53,297 nucleotides of DNA from Methanosarcina sp. UBA5 (GCF_002505485.1 NZ_DAVG01000008.1:21018-74314); one strand, 5' to 3'; counted from the first letter of the stretch, positions 26,510 through 35,500 are shown. Program-made: numbers and translations. Notes: generated by a model from the letters alone, not told the origin.

Positions 26510-27301
26510 ATGAACGTATTTCAAATGTTAAGACTCCCGGACCTGGTCTCTCTTTTGAACCTTATCTGCGGAATCAGCTCAATTGCAGTAGCTGCTCAGG
26601 CTACAGTCCAGGCCGCCATATTTCAAACTGCGGCGATCCATAATGGATTTGTCCTGGCTTTGATCTTGCTTCTTATTGCAGCAATTGCAGACGGGGCGGA
26701 TGGGTATGTTGCCAGGCGATTTAAAGGAGGAGAACTTGGGGAACAACTTGATTCCCTGGCAGATGCAGTTTCTTTCGGGGTGGCTCCTGCTCTTCTCATA
26801 TACTTGCAGTTCGGGCAAATAAATCCTCTTGTTGGAGATCCAGACCCTCTTGTTGCTGTATTTCCGGTTTTTTATGCTATCTGTGGTGTGCTCAGGCTCG
26901 CACGCTTCAATTCCGTAGCTTCCAGTAAAACGGGATTTGAAGGCCTTCCAATAACTGCAGGCTGTGTTATGCTTGTTACATACATGTTGCTGAGCGAAAG
27001 TCTTGTCAAGATAGACTTCCTTTTAGCGCTTACTCTGGGTTTATCTATTCTGATGGTAAGTTCGGTAAATTACCCGAAGATCAAGAACGTCAAGATTCTC
27101 GCTTTTATAGCTGCTGTTTTCGGGATAACTATGATTCTCTACTTGTATAATATCGAATATATGAGAATTTTCTCGACCCTGCCTTTTATCCTGATGTTGA
27201 CGTACATCTTTTCTCCTTTTTTCAAGGTTCCTATATTAAGTAATCTGGGTAGTAAGGAATATCGAAATAAAGAACTGAGAGCTAGGAAAGAAAAACAGTA
27301 A
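26510..27301 (+). CDS. pssA: Archaetidylserine synthase (CDP-alcohol phosphatidyltransferase family)
   Basis: The enzyme joins CDP-archaeol and serine in the membrane. The 263-residue protein carries the CDP-alcohol phosphotransferase motif: Asp-Gly-X2-Ala-Arg in DGYVARRF near residue 65, then Gly and two aspartates in GEQLDSLADAV. Several membrane helices are spread over the rest. I start it at ATG 26510. A TTG two codons earlier overlaps the asd stop. Together with asd it makes archaetidylethanolamine. Confidence 0.93.
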   Translation: MNVFQMLRLPDLVSLLNLICGISSIAVAAQATVQAAIFQTAAIHNGFVLALILLLIAAIADGADGYVARRFKGGELGEQLDSLADAVSFGVAPALLIYLQFGQINPLVGDPDPLVAVFPVFYAICGVLRLARFNSVASSKTGFEGLPITAGCVMLVTYMLLSESLVKIDFLLALTLGLSILMVSSVNYPKIKNVKILAFIAAVFGITMILYLYNIEYMRIFSTLPFILMLTYIFSPFFKVPILSNLGSKEYRNKELRARKEKQ

Positions 27302-27354
27302 AACCAATTTGTCTGAGGCATAAGTTAACGAATTCCCAGAAGGAAGTGATTTGT

Positions 27355-27723
27355 TTGGTCCAAGAAAAAGCAACTGACAGAGATAATGCACTCTTTGAGG
27401 CAGGGATAAAACTCGGAGCCCTTTACCATCAATTTACGGGGTCTCCTGTAAATTTGAATACAGTTTCAAGCCTTGAGCAGGCTATCCAGGAAAGCATTTC
27501 AGTCCAACCATATGTGGGGGAAATTTCCGTAAAAATCGACAGGAATATGTTGAAAAGCAAGCTGAACGACGAATTCGGTTATTCTGAACTTCAGGGACCT
27601 ATGCTTAAAGTAAAAATCACTGTAAGATACGGCTCCTCAAGGGTAAAAGTCGGAATGGAATACGACCCTGAACTGAATTACCCACTAATGGAAATTCTGG
27701 AAATAGAAGAGACAAACGTCTGA
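27355..27723 (+). CDS. mptD: Dihydroneopterin aldolase, archaeal MptD family
   Basis: MptD cleaves 7,8-dihydroneopterin to 6-hydroxymethyl-dihydropterin in the synthesis of tetrahydromethanopterin-type carriers. The sequence FEAGIKLGALYHQFTGSPVN near residue 12 is the family hallmark and contains the active-site Glu, His and Tyr region. I start it at TTG 27355, 10 nt after AAGGA (27340-27344), giving 122 residues. A GTG at 27346 is in frame but too close to the ribosome binding site. It follows pssA by 53 nt and may share its transcript. Confidence 0.88.
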   Translation: MVQEKATDRDNALFEAGIKLGALYHQFTGSPVNLNTVSSLEQAIQESISVQPYVGEISVKIDRNMLKSKLNDEFGYSELQGPMLKVKITVRYGSSRVKVGMEYDPELNYPLMEILEIEETNV

Positions 27724-27739
27724 AGTAAATAGCCTCTAA

Positions 27740-27841
27740 ACAGAGTTAAAGTAAAAATTGAATTTAACATAAAAACAGGGTTAAAGTAAAAATAGAACTT
27801 AACATAAAAAACAGAGTTAAAGTAAAATTGAAAAGTAATGA
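27740..27841. repeat. Three imperfect tandem repeats of about 36 bp
   Basis: Units begin at 27740, 27775 and 27811 with ACAGAGTTAAAGTAAAA (second copy ACAGGG). The third is truncated or diverged after about 20 nt. They lie between the convergent mptD and hisC genes, where transcription of both must end. Confidence 0.7.
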
Positions 27842-27866
27842 ATTGAAAAGTAGAGAACTGAGGCTC

Positions 27867-28967
27867 TTAAACCTCATTCTTTACAATTTCAAAAGCCCTG
27901 ATAACTTTTTCGTTCTGTTTCGGAGTCCCGGCTGTTACCCTTATTAGAGTTTCTCCAGCCTCCCTGAAGGAATCACAGGAACGTACAATAATTCCTTTTT
28001 TCATGAGGCTCTGTGTAACGGTTTTTGCTTTCAAAGGGGTAACATCCACAAGCACGAAGTTTGCCTGGGAAGGATAAACTTTAAAAGGAATTTTTTCTTT
28101 CAGATATTCTCTGCCCTTTCTTGCAATTTCTATGCTCTTTTTGCGGTGTTCGGTGTCCGAAAGAGCAGCAATTCCTGCTTTTAAAGCCGGAAGACTTACT
28201 GAAAATGGAGTCGCTGCTCTTATGTACTCTTTTGCCAGCCACTCGGGCATGATTCCGTAGCCCAGGCGCAGGCCTGCAAGTCCGAATACCTTGGAAAAGG
28301 TTCTGCCCACAACAAGGTTATCATATTCCCTTACAAGCTCTGCAAGGTTCCTGTCCGCAAACTCGACATATGCCTCGTCAACGAACACAAGAGCCCTGGT
28401 ATTTTCAAGGATTTTCCTCAGATCATTTTCGGGAAGGAGATTGCCTGAGGGGTTATTGGGAGAGCAGAGAAAGATTATCTTTGTCCTGCTGGACGTGGCT
28501 TCCAGAAGCTTTTCAAGATCTATCGAGAAGTCATGGTTTCTTCTGACAAATACCGGCTTTCCTCCGCATGCCCGTGCCGGAAGTTCGTAATAGGCAAAAG
28601 TAGGAGTAGGGACTATGACTTCGTCTCCTTTTTCAATAATCAGCCTGCAAAGCCCGTCAAGAAGCCCATCCATTCCTGGTCCTGAGGCTATGAGGTTTGA
28701 AACCGGAAATCCTGTATATTTTGAGAGAGCCTCCCTGAGTTCTATCGCATCTGCTGAGGGGTAAATGTTTGCGAAAGGAGCGGCGTCCACCAGGGCCTGA
28801 ACAGCCTTTGGAGAAGGTCCAAGCGGGTTTTCGTTTGAGCCGAGTTTGATGATTGAAGCTGGATCAAGCCCGTAGGCAGAAGCTATTTCTTCAATGGATT
28901 TCCCGGGAACGTACTCTGCGATATCAAAGATTTCTTTTTTTATCAGTTCAGGCCTGCTCAAGAACAT
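27867..28967 (-). CDS. hisC: Histidinol-phosphate aminotransferase
   Basis: HisC transfers an amino group from glutamate to imidazole acetol phosphate in histidine synthesis. The 366-residue fold-type I PLP enzyme has KLGSNENPLG near residue 40 and SPNNPSGN near residue 168. The PLP-binding lysine is in TFSKVFGLAGLRLGY near residue 225. I chose the ATG at 28967 over the preceding TTG. It overlaps the end of argD by 20 nt, so argD and hisC form an operon of two aminotransferases from different pathways. The related Tyr/Phe aminotransferase activity cannot be excluded. Confidence 0.92.
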   Translation of the reverse strand: MFLSRPELIKKEIFDIAEYVPGKSIEEIASAYGLDPASIIKLGSNENPLGPSPKAVQALVDAAPFANIYPSADAIELREALSKYTGFPVSNLIASGPGMDGLLDGLCRLIIEKGDEVIVPTPTFAYYELPARACGGKPVFVRRNHDFSIDLEKLLEATSSRTKIIFLCSPNNPSGNLLPENDLRKILENTRALVFVDEAYVEFADRNLAELVREYDNLVVGRTFSKVFGLAGLRLGYGIMPEWLAKEYIRAATPFSVSLPALKAGIAALSDTEHRKKSIEIARKGREYLKEKIPFKVYPSQANFVLVDVTPLKAKTVTQSLMKKGIIVRSCDSFREAGETLIRVTAGTPKQNEKVIRAFEIVKNEV

Positions 28968-30159
28968 CAACTACCGTATCAATTTGTTCTTTCGTAATCA
29001 CAAGCGGAGGAACCAGACGGAGCACCGAGTCGGAGGTGCAATTTAAGAGCACTCCATATTCCCTTGCAAAGTCCACAAATTTGCTGCAGGGATGTTTTAT
29101 CTCGACTCCTATCATGAGCCCTTTCCCACGGACTTCTACAACATCTTCCCTTTCCATATTCCTGAGCTTTCCCATGAAATAAGCCCCGTTTTCTTTTGAG
29201 CGCTTAAGGAGTCCTTCCTCCTTAATTACCTCAATCGAAGCAAGTGCAGCTGCACAGGCAAGCGGTCCGCCTCCAAAGGTAGAAGCATGCTGCCCGCGCC
29301 CAAAGCTGAGTCCATCCCTGGCTGCGATAGCTCCCATTGGAAATCCTCCACCTATTGCTTTTGCCATGCTCATGATATCGGGTTCTACGCCAAACTGGTC
29401 TTTACAGAACCATGTGCCTGTCCTTCCAAAACCTGTCTGCACCTCGTCAAATATAAGAAAAGTTCCGGTTTCATCACAGATTTCCCTTACTTCTTTAAGG
29501 TATTCGGGGTCCGGGATATTAACCCCGCCTTCTCCCTGAATGGGCTCAAGGATCACTGCTGCCGTGTTTTCCGAAATAGCCTGCCTGATAGCATCAGCAT
29601 CGGAGTACGGGACAAAAGTAGTCTCGGAACTCACAGGGGGCATGAAAGGATCCCTGTACATGCTCTTGTGGGTTACACTGAGTGACCCTATTGTCCTGCC
29701 GTGAAAAGAGTGTTCAGCAGCTATAAAGGAGCTTTTTCCGGAGGTCAGACGGGCCAGTTTCATTGCAGCCTCCACGGCTTCGGCTCCTGAGTTACAGAAA
29801 AAAACGCGTTCCATTCCAGTAACCGATACCAGGGCTTCTGCAAGTTCGGCCTGAATTTCAGTGTAATAGAGGTTAGAAACGTGTATCAGTTTCTCAGCTT
29901 GGGCTTGGATCGCCCTGACAACAGCTGGGTGGCAGTGCCCAACATTGTTTACTGCAATTCCTGCCACACAGTCAATATACTCTTTTCCGTAAATATCCCG
30001 GACAACCGCTCCCTTTCCTTCTGAAAGTACAAGGGGCTGACGCCCATAGGTCTGCATTACGTATTTTGAATCTTTTTCTATAATTGAATCGTATTTTGCC
30101 TGTAGATTCTCAGGCTCTGTAACCTGTAGATTTTCAGGCTCTGTAAAATTCTCTGTCAA
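28948..30159 (-). CDS. argD: Acetylornithine aminotransferase
   Basis: ArgD is a class III PLP aminotransferase in arginine synthesis. The 403-residue protein shows FFCNSGAEAVEAAMKLAR near residue 120, EPIQGEGG near residue 205, DEVQTGFGRTG near residue 240, and the PLP lysine in SMAKAIGGGFPMGA near residue 272. The start is a TTG at 30159, behind AAGGGA about 6 nt upstream. The N terminus contains a duplicated octapeptide (TEPENLQV / TEPENLQA). A 13-bp inverted repeat lies about 87 nt upstream. Related functions (succinyldiaminopimelate or 4-aminobutyrate transamination) are less likely. Confidence 0.92.
   Translation of the reverse strand: MTENFTEPENLQVTEPENLQAKYDSIIEKDSKYVMQTYGRQPLVLSEGKGAVVRDIYGKEYIDCVAGIAVNNVGHCHPAVVRAIQAQAEKLIHVSNLYYTEIQAELAEALVSVTGMERVFFCNSGAEAVEAAMKLARLTSGKSSFIAAEHSFHGRTIGSLSVTHKSMYRDPFMPPVSSETTFVPYSDADAIRQAISENTAAVILEPIQGEGGVNIPDPEYLKEVREICDETGTFLIFDEVQTGFGRTGTWFCKDQFGVEPDIMSMAKAIGGGFPMGAIAARDGLSFGRGQHASTFGGGPLACAAALASIEVIKEEGLLKRSKENGAYFMGKLRNMEREDVVEVRGKGLMIGVEIKHPCSKFVDFAREYGVLLNCTSDSVLRLVPPLVITKEQIDTVVDVLEQA
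30100..30144 (-). repeat. 24-bp direct duplication inside argD
   Basis: The DNA for residues 6-12 and 14-20 of ArgD is an almost exact tandem duplication (24-bp period). It lengthens the disordered N terminus without changing the frame. Confidence 0.8.
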
Positions 30160-30245
30160 TTGGATCCCTTCATGAAATTTGTTCCTTTAAACCGGTCGGA
30201 AAGTTTTACGAGTAAAGTCTGGAGTATTTTGAATTAAATTCTGGG

Positions 30246-30284
30246 CATTTTGAGCTATATCTGGAGACCGAATAGCTCAAAATG
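30246..30284. promoter_or_regulatory. 13-bp perfect inverted repeat upstream of argD
   Basis: CATTTTGAGCTAT (30246-30258) and ATAGCTCAAAATG (30272-30284) are exact complements around a 13-nt spacer. The element is in the argD leader or promoter, 87 nt before its start. It is not followed by a T-tract, so an operator or leader structure is more likely than a terminator. The rest of 30160-30612 shows nothing else. Confidence 0.5.
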
Positions 30285-30612
30285 AATGTATTATTAAGAT
30301 ATTAAGATTTTTGAGAGTATTTTCCCTTGAGGGTTCAAAAAGTTTACAGTCAAATTTCAGAGTCGAGTTCTGCTCTGTCATCTCCGAAACCCAGATAATT
30401 CCCTGATTCCCTATGAATGTTACTGCTCCTTCTCAAAAAAGAAATTTTTTCCGCAATTCTTTCTCCACGAAGCATTAGCTAACACCCACATGGATAAGAT
30501 TTGCTATATCTTGGACGAAAATTCAAAGGAAGGCTCTATTCAGGGGAAATTTCGGATTTTCCTGGGCGTCAGAGGCATACGATGGACTCAAGCCGGATTA
30601 ATCACTCTCAGA

Positions 30613-31800
30613 TTACTCTCCATACTTCTGCTCCTTTCTGTAAGTTCTGGTTCCTGTGAAGCGTCTGGTTCTTTCTAGGGCCCGGGTTCTGGCAGTTTTT
30701 CTTTTTCTACCAGGCACAAAAATATTCCTGGCTTTCGAACTCAGCTTGATAGGTAAATCGATTTCCACCACATTCAGGGTTTTTACTGGTTCATCCGGAG
30801 GCTCTTTTCCGGTTTTATCCTGAGGTTTATTTTTGGGTTCACCCTGAGGTTCATTTTCAGGCAACTCATGAGTTTCTCTAATAATTAATTTCCCTAAAGC
30901 ATTGACTTCTGCAAGAACAGGCTTTTCTGCAGCATCCCGTAAGAAAGATACCCCTGAAGGTGCTTTTATTGTGCTGTCTACCCTTGCGTTTTCGTATAGT
31001 AAGACCGAGTTGGCTTTTATTCCCCCGAAAACTCGACTGTTCCTGCCAATCTGCACATCTCCTTTTGAATAAAGATTGCCATAGACAGTGCTATTTTCAC
31101 CAATGAAGATCTTGTCCTCTGAGTAAATGCTTCCCTTGAGGGTCAGTTTTTCCCCTGTAGTGACAGCCTGTGCCCGAATATTTCCTGTTAACAGGCAGTT
31201 GTTCCCAATAACGGCTTCCCCGGCAACCTCAATAGTTTCATGGGAAAGCTTTGCGCCGGCTGGTATAATCAGTACTTTTTCAGCGGGTTCTTTTCCTTCA
31301 AAGCTCTGTATGTCCTCAGAATCATCAAAAAGTTCTTCGACGGCTTTTTCAATTTCCTCGCCTTTGCCTAGACGCATCATTTCCTTTATGTAAAGAAATA
31401 GAAAGATAATTACAGGGATTGGATTCCTCACTACTATCCATCCCTTGGCTTCGAATCCTCCCCGGATTTTAACTTCTTTTCCTACGTCTAGGTCTCCCTG
31501 TACGAGCAGTTTCCCGTCAATGGTTACAAATTCTCCCAGGTAGGCGTTTCCGCCGACCTCTACCCTGTTCCCCAGTTTTGACCACATGTCAATTCTTATA
31601 TCGTTACTTGCCGCGATATCCCCGGAGACAGCCACTCCTTCTCCCATAATAACAGTATCGCCAATTATGCTGTATTCAATATTAGAGTGATTGCCAACAA
31701 TAACGTCTCCCTCGACTGTAATCCTGTTTGCTTTGATTCTGGTATTATCTGGAACCAGGAAGTTTTTTAGAATCTCTTCTGACTCTGAAATATTGCTCAC
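30613..31800 (-). CDS. Bactofilin-like beta-helix (polymer-forming) protein
   Basis: The 395-residue protein is built of short repeats with hydrophobic and glycine positions (GDVIVGNHSNIEYSIIGDTV and similar). These are typical of left-handed beta-helix or bactofilin-type scaffolds, in two blocks (about 20-125 and 175-290). A single hydrophobic stretch around residues 128-140 (PVIIFLFLYI) may touch the membrane. After residue about 315 comes a Pro/Glu/Lys-rich linker (ENEPQGEP and similar), then a strongly basic tail (RKRKTARTRALERTRRF). It could be a membrane-associated cytoskeletal scaffold. This is inferred from repeat architecture only. Confidence 0.7.
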   Translation of the reverse strand: MSNISESEEILKNFLVPDNTRIKANRITVEGDVIVGNHSNIEYSIIGDTVIMGEGVAVSGDIAASNDIRIDMWSKLGNRVEVGGNAYLGEFVTIDGKLLVQGDLDVGKEVKIRGGFEAKGWIVVRNPIPVIIFLFLYIKEMMRLGKGEEIEKAVEELFDDSEDIQSFEGKEPAEKVLIIPAGAKLSHETIEVAGEAVIGNNCLLTGNIRAQAVTTGEKLTLKGSIYSEDKIFIGENSTVYGNLYSKGDVQIGRNSRVFGGIKANSVLLYENARVDSTIKAPSGVSFLRDAAEKPVLAEVNALGKLIIRETHELPENEPQGEPKNKPQDKTGKEPPDEPVKTLNVVEIDLPIKLSSKARNIFVPGRKRKTARTRALERTRRFTGTRTYRKEQKYGE

Positions 31801-32127
31801 TCTCCGGGAAACTGTTATTTCTTGGACTTTATTTCTTGAAATTTTTACTTCTTTAACGTGTGGATTTCAGGTTGAAGCTGCGCTTTTAAAATCCGTTTTT
31901 TCTAAATGGTATTCATTCAAAATTACTATCTATGATATATTCTTATTCATTTTATCCGTTCATTATAAGAATATTTGAGCAATAAAAGTAGCGTTTTATA
32001 TCATATTTAACTATATGTAAATTTGTGTAAAATTTAAAAAGCTTCTATATTCAACATAAAATTTAACACTTATTTCTCTTTTCCGGGGTTTCTTTCACAT
32101 CTCTATATATTTTTTAAGGCTCTGGGT
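31801..32127. other. Intergenic region without a recognisable gene
   Basis: AT-rich DNA between two minus-strand genes. No hairpin of note and no protein-like frame was seen. It presumably holds the promoter of the beta-helix gene. Confidence 0.4.
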
Positions 32128-32610
32128 TCACTTTTCTTTTTTCGAAACCACTCCTGCTCTTACATCCACGGCTGCACCACTGTTAAAAGCCAGGATCTCT
32201 GCGGGAGACAGAAGCAGTTGCCCTGTTGCAAGCAGTCTGTCAGTCTCATCTGTCACGAGTACTTCTTCTCCGGCCCTCAATTCAGGATCAATTTCAACTA
32301 CATGTTTTATGAACGCGGTTTTACCTTTCTCCACAAAAGGAGCAGCTTCCTCTGAGATAACGACCCTGAGTTTCTTTCCTGGCAAAAGCCTGTGGACGAT
32401 AGAAGCTCCTTCAATACTGAGGGTAAAAAAGCCATCCTTTGCTCTTGCTGTAGCCATACGTTTTCCAGAGTGTAAGATCTGACGTACCCTTTTTGTCCTG
32501 GATAACTGGAATGTTGAGCCGTCAGGAAAAAGTTCTTTTCCGATGCCTTTCCCAAACTGATAGTCTGCTATCATGCGGACTCTCGCAAGCCTTTCGGTGT
32601 CAGAATTCAT
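32128..32610 (-). CDS. PUA-domain protein
   Basis: The 160-residue protein ends in a PUA RNA-binding domain (about 80-155) with VVEIDPELRAGEEVLVTDETDRLLATGQLLLS. It is preceded by a domain with SRTKRVRQILHSGKRMATARAKDGFFTLSI, as found next to PUA domains in archaeal tRNA-guanine transglycosylase-like proteins. It lacks a catalytic domain. A role as an RNA-binding partner in tRNA or rRNA modification is plausible but not shown. It is divergent from the decayed RHH-type gene at 32767. Confidence 0.82.
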   Translation of the reverse strand: MNSDTERLARVRMIADYQFGKGIGKELFPDGSTFQLSRTKRVRQILHSGKRMATARAKDGFFTLSIEGASIVHRLLPGKKLRVVISEEAAPFVEKGKTAFIKHVVEIDPELRAGEEVLVTDETDRLLATGQLLLSPAEILAFNSGAAVDVRAGVVSKKEK

Positions 32611-32766
32611 GAGAGTACGTAATATATGCAGACCTTAAAGCCGTTCCGGTTATCCGGATTTTCCAGAGCCGTACTGCAGGAAAGTGATACCAATTTATAT
32701 TCTTCAAAGGAAATAATAACGTACTTATATTTGATACCTTTTAAGCAAGGTCTGTAAGATAAATTC

Positions 32767-33993
32767 TTGAGTGAACGCATTTTAAAAAACAAATTGAGGG
32801 TCGTGTTGATTCGAAAAAACGTTTTCCTTGATGAAACTCACCTTCAGAAGCTTCAGCCCCTTCTGGAAAAGCATAAAGGGAATTTAAGCGCGGCAGTAAG
32901 GGAAATTATTGATCTGTCCAGTCCTGACCTTGAAAGCCATGGAACTCCTGAGGAAATCGCTGAGAAATTGAAAAAAGAGAGGAAATTTCCCGGGACGAAG
33001 GAAGAACTTCTCAGCAGCGAAGAACCCGTGATTATGAACAAGCAGATGATGAAGTGGCTTGTAAGAAGCTGTTGCTGGTAAGCTTCTGGATGAAGACGTC
33101 TTGCATGAGCTGATCAACCCTTACATCACTACGCTTCCCGAATTGAAAGACCATCTTAATTGTTGCAGTAAAAGGATGGGCTGGAATATTGAGGTTTCTG
33201 GCTCGGATAGCGAAGAGCCTGAAAACGGGCCTACAATTATGGATTTTGCTGGTGGAGACCGGGATTTTTGTGAGTTTCTTGTAGAGGCGGTTTGCATTTT
33301 TCTCTCACGCTGGATGAACCTGGACGTAGAGGCATTGCATAGGAAGTCTAATTCAATTACGGTCTACCTGAGAAATTTTGTCAGACATGATCCGGAGGAG
33401 ACAGCCCCTGGAGCCAGGAAATATTTCGGTTCCAGAGATCTTCTCTACACAGAATTTTGATATTTCTTTTGTCCATCGCAAATCCAGTTCTATCCTGATT
33501 TTCTTAAGGAATATAACTCTGATACTGAAATTCCTCCCGGGATCATGAAAAATTTTGGAACCCTGGATTACGCGTTTAAATAAATCAAAAGCAGGCCCGA
33601 TTTCTGGACCACTCTTCTGGAACGGTATATGCTTCACAGATACGAGAGAATAAACCTCAATAAGGACGTATTTGAAGTTTTCCTCTCAGGTGGAGTTCCA
33701 GATATAACAAGATTTTTTGAAGCCTTTGCAGGTAAACCTATTCAGGAGATCCCTCTCTCCGAGCTGTTTGTTATCTGTGAAAAAGTAATTTCAGTCACTC
33801 AGTTCGTAAGTAAGATTGAAAGGACCAGTAAGGGCGGGGAAATGAATTTAAAAATCAGATGCTAGTTTTCCGACGAAAAGTTTATTCTCAAATTGGTTGA
33901 ACTCTCCTCAAAAGTTTCCGGGTCGCAGGCTACGCCTTCGAGGTCAGAACCAAATCAAATCTTATTATCTTTGAGTTTGCAAGATTGTGTTAA
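32767..33993 (+). pseudogene. Frameshifted paralogue of the ribbon-helix-helix-type protein at 34406
   Basis: Successive open pieces match the intact gene at 34406-35500 in order. LQPLLEKHKGNLSAAVREII matches the N terminus (about 32840-32920), and ELINPYITTLPELKDHL with KRMGWNIEV follows after a frameshift near 33080. A piece around SGGVPDITRFFEAFAGKPIQEIPL follows after further breaks (33460-33640). GYAFEVRTKSNLIIFEFA matches the C-terminal end near 33930-33990. At least three disruptions make a working protein impossible. It lies about 400 nt upstream of its intact relative, so a tandem duplication followed by decay is the simplest reading. Confidence 0.85.
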
Positions 33994-34405
33994 TACGCAC
34001 TCTCGATTACCCAATCATTCTCCTTAAAATCTTTGAACTCAGATTTATCCTATTTTCAGATTTATATTCATTTTTGATCTATAACTATTTCAGATTTATT
34101 TCCATTTTAGATCTATCTACATTTTAAATTTATCACATAATATAAATTTTTACGTTCTTATCTTTCCATTTGAGTTTCTCGTCTTTTTTCCTCTAGTTTT
34201 ACTTTTCGCTCAAGTACAATCGTTTTTTCCTTCAAACCCTCTAAATTTATATGTTTTGACATACATTTTTTTTGCTCGCAATTCTAGCAAAAATATTAAG
34301 AAGTAGAAGCAACAATCTATTATCGGGTTTACGAAAATGAAAATATGCGTATGTCAAGAACTTTGAGCTGCTTACAGTCTCAAGAAGGCAGGAGAGGGAA
34401 TCCGC
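33994..34405. other. Upstream region of the intact RHH-type gene
   Basis: AT-rich DNA. It contains two distant complementary 9-mers, TTGACATAC (34256-34264) and GTATGTCAA (34349-34357), and a strong ribosome binding site GGAGAGGG (34391-34398). A TATA-like TTTATATG occurs at about 34246-34253. Confidence 0.4.
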
Positions 34406-35500
34406 TTGATAGTCCGAAAAAATATCTCTATTGACCAGTGTTATGTGGATAAATTAAAGCCCTTTCTGGAAAAAAATAACGGAAACTTAAGTGCGGCAAT
34501 AAGGGATGCTATCGAAACTGCCTCTCTCGCTCTGGCTGGAAAAACTGGTGAAAACGGAGAAAAAGTTTCAAGTCAGGTCTCACAGAATGCAGAATTTCGT
34601 AATGGATTGATTGAGGAAGAAGAATTCTTGCTTGTTCATCATACTCTGTTTGAATGGCTTATTAAAAACACTTCCGGGTTACTGATCGACGAATCAACTG
34701 TATATGAAATAATTAACCCTTATAAAATTAAACGAATTCCTGAGATTGTCAGTTATACAAACTCGCTTAATGAGAAAATGGGCTGGAAAATCAAGGTTGG
34801 TGCAGAGTACAGTCAGGGTCCTGAGCCTGAAACTGCAAGTCTTACTCTCTCAAACGGGAATTCCTGCTTCAGGGAAATTATGGCCCATAGCCTGGCTCTT
34901 TATCTGGCAAAACAGATGAAAATGGATGTTCAGGGTCTATTCTGCAAATCAAACGTAACAAAGGTCTACTTTAAAAGGTTCGAATTTCTTGATTTTCAAA
35001 AAGTTCCTAAAGGGCTTGAGGAACACTTTGGGTATATGGAAAGTACTTTCCGGGAAATTCAAAAAAAGCCGGAATTCTGGAAGAATCTTATCAAGACCTA
35101 CAGGCAGCAGAATTACCAGCGGCTTAGCATGCAAAGAAAGACTTTCGAGGCTTTTGTTTCAGGAGATCTTCCATCCGTGGCTGAAATGAGAAGAAATTTT
35201 GAGTTGATTACAGGCAGACCCCCTGCAGCTTTCACCCTCACTGAGCATATAATGATTTTCAAAGAAATTTACCTGACGGACAATATAGGAAGTGAAATTG
35301 AAATTTGCACGGAAAAGGGCAGAGAATATGTAAAACTTCTTCATGACTATTCTGACAGAAAAGTATGTGAATCCATTACAAAATATTATTCCAATATTTT
35401 CAAGTCAATTAACTATCCTTTTAAAGTCACTACCAGCCCCCATATGATCCTTTTTGAGTTCGGGAAAAACCTTGGTTCAACCGATTTTTCTCTGAAATAA
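34406..35500 (+). CDS. Ribbon-helix-helix-type protein of unknown function
   Basis: The 364-residue protein starts at a TTG placed 7 nt after GGAGAGGG. Residues about 1-40 (VRKNISIDQCYVDKLKPFL, then NGNLSAAIRDAI) have the strand-helix-helix pattern of CopG-type DNA-binding domains. The remaining ~320 residues are soluble and mixed alpha/beta. They include a segment INPYKIKRIPEIV near residue 110 and GWKIKV near residue 132. I do not recognise the C-terminal part. A decayed paralogue lies directly upstream. A DNA-binding regulator with a sensor-like C-terminal domain is possible. Confidence 0.75.
   Translation: MIVRKNISIDQCYVDKLKPFLEKNNGNLSAAIRDAIETASLALAGKTGENGEKVSSQVSQNAEFRNGLIEEEEFLLVHHTLFEWLIKNTSGLLIDESTVYEIINPYKIKRIPEIVSYTNSLNEKMGWKIKVGAEYSQGPEPETASLTLSNGNSCFREIMAHSLALYLAKQMKMDVQGLFCKSNVTKVYFKRFEFLDFQKVPKGLEEHFGYMESTFREIQKKPEFWKNLIKTYRQQNYQRLSMQRKTFEAFVSGDLPSVAEMRRNFELITGRPPAAFTLTEHIMIFKEIYLTDNIGSEIEICTEKGREYVKLLHDYSDRKVCESITKYYSNIFKSINYPFKVTTSPHMILFEFGKNLGSTDFSLK

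Noticed and set aside
27740..27841. CRISPR-like array
   Set aside because: There are only three degenerate units in direct tandem, with no unique spacers and no cas genes in the window.
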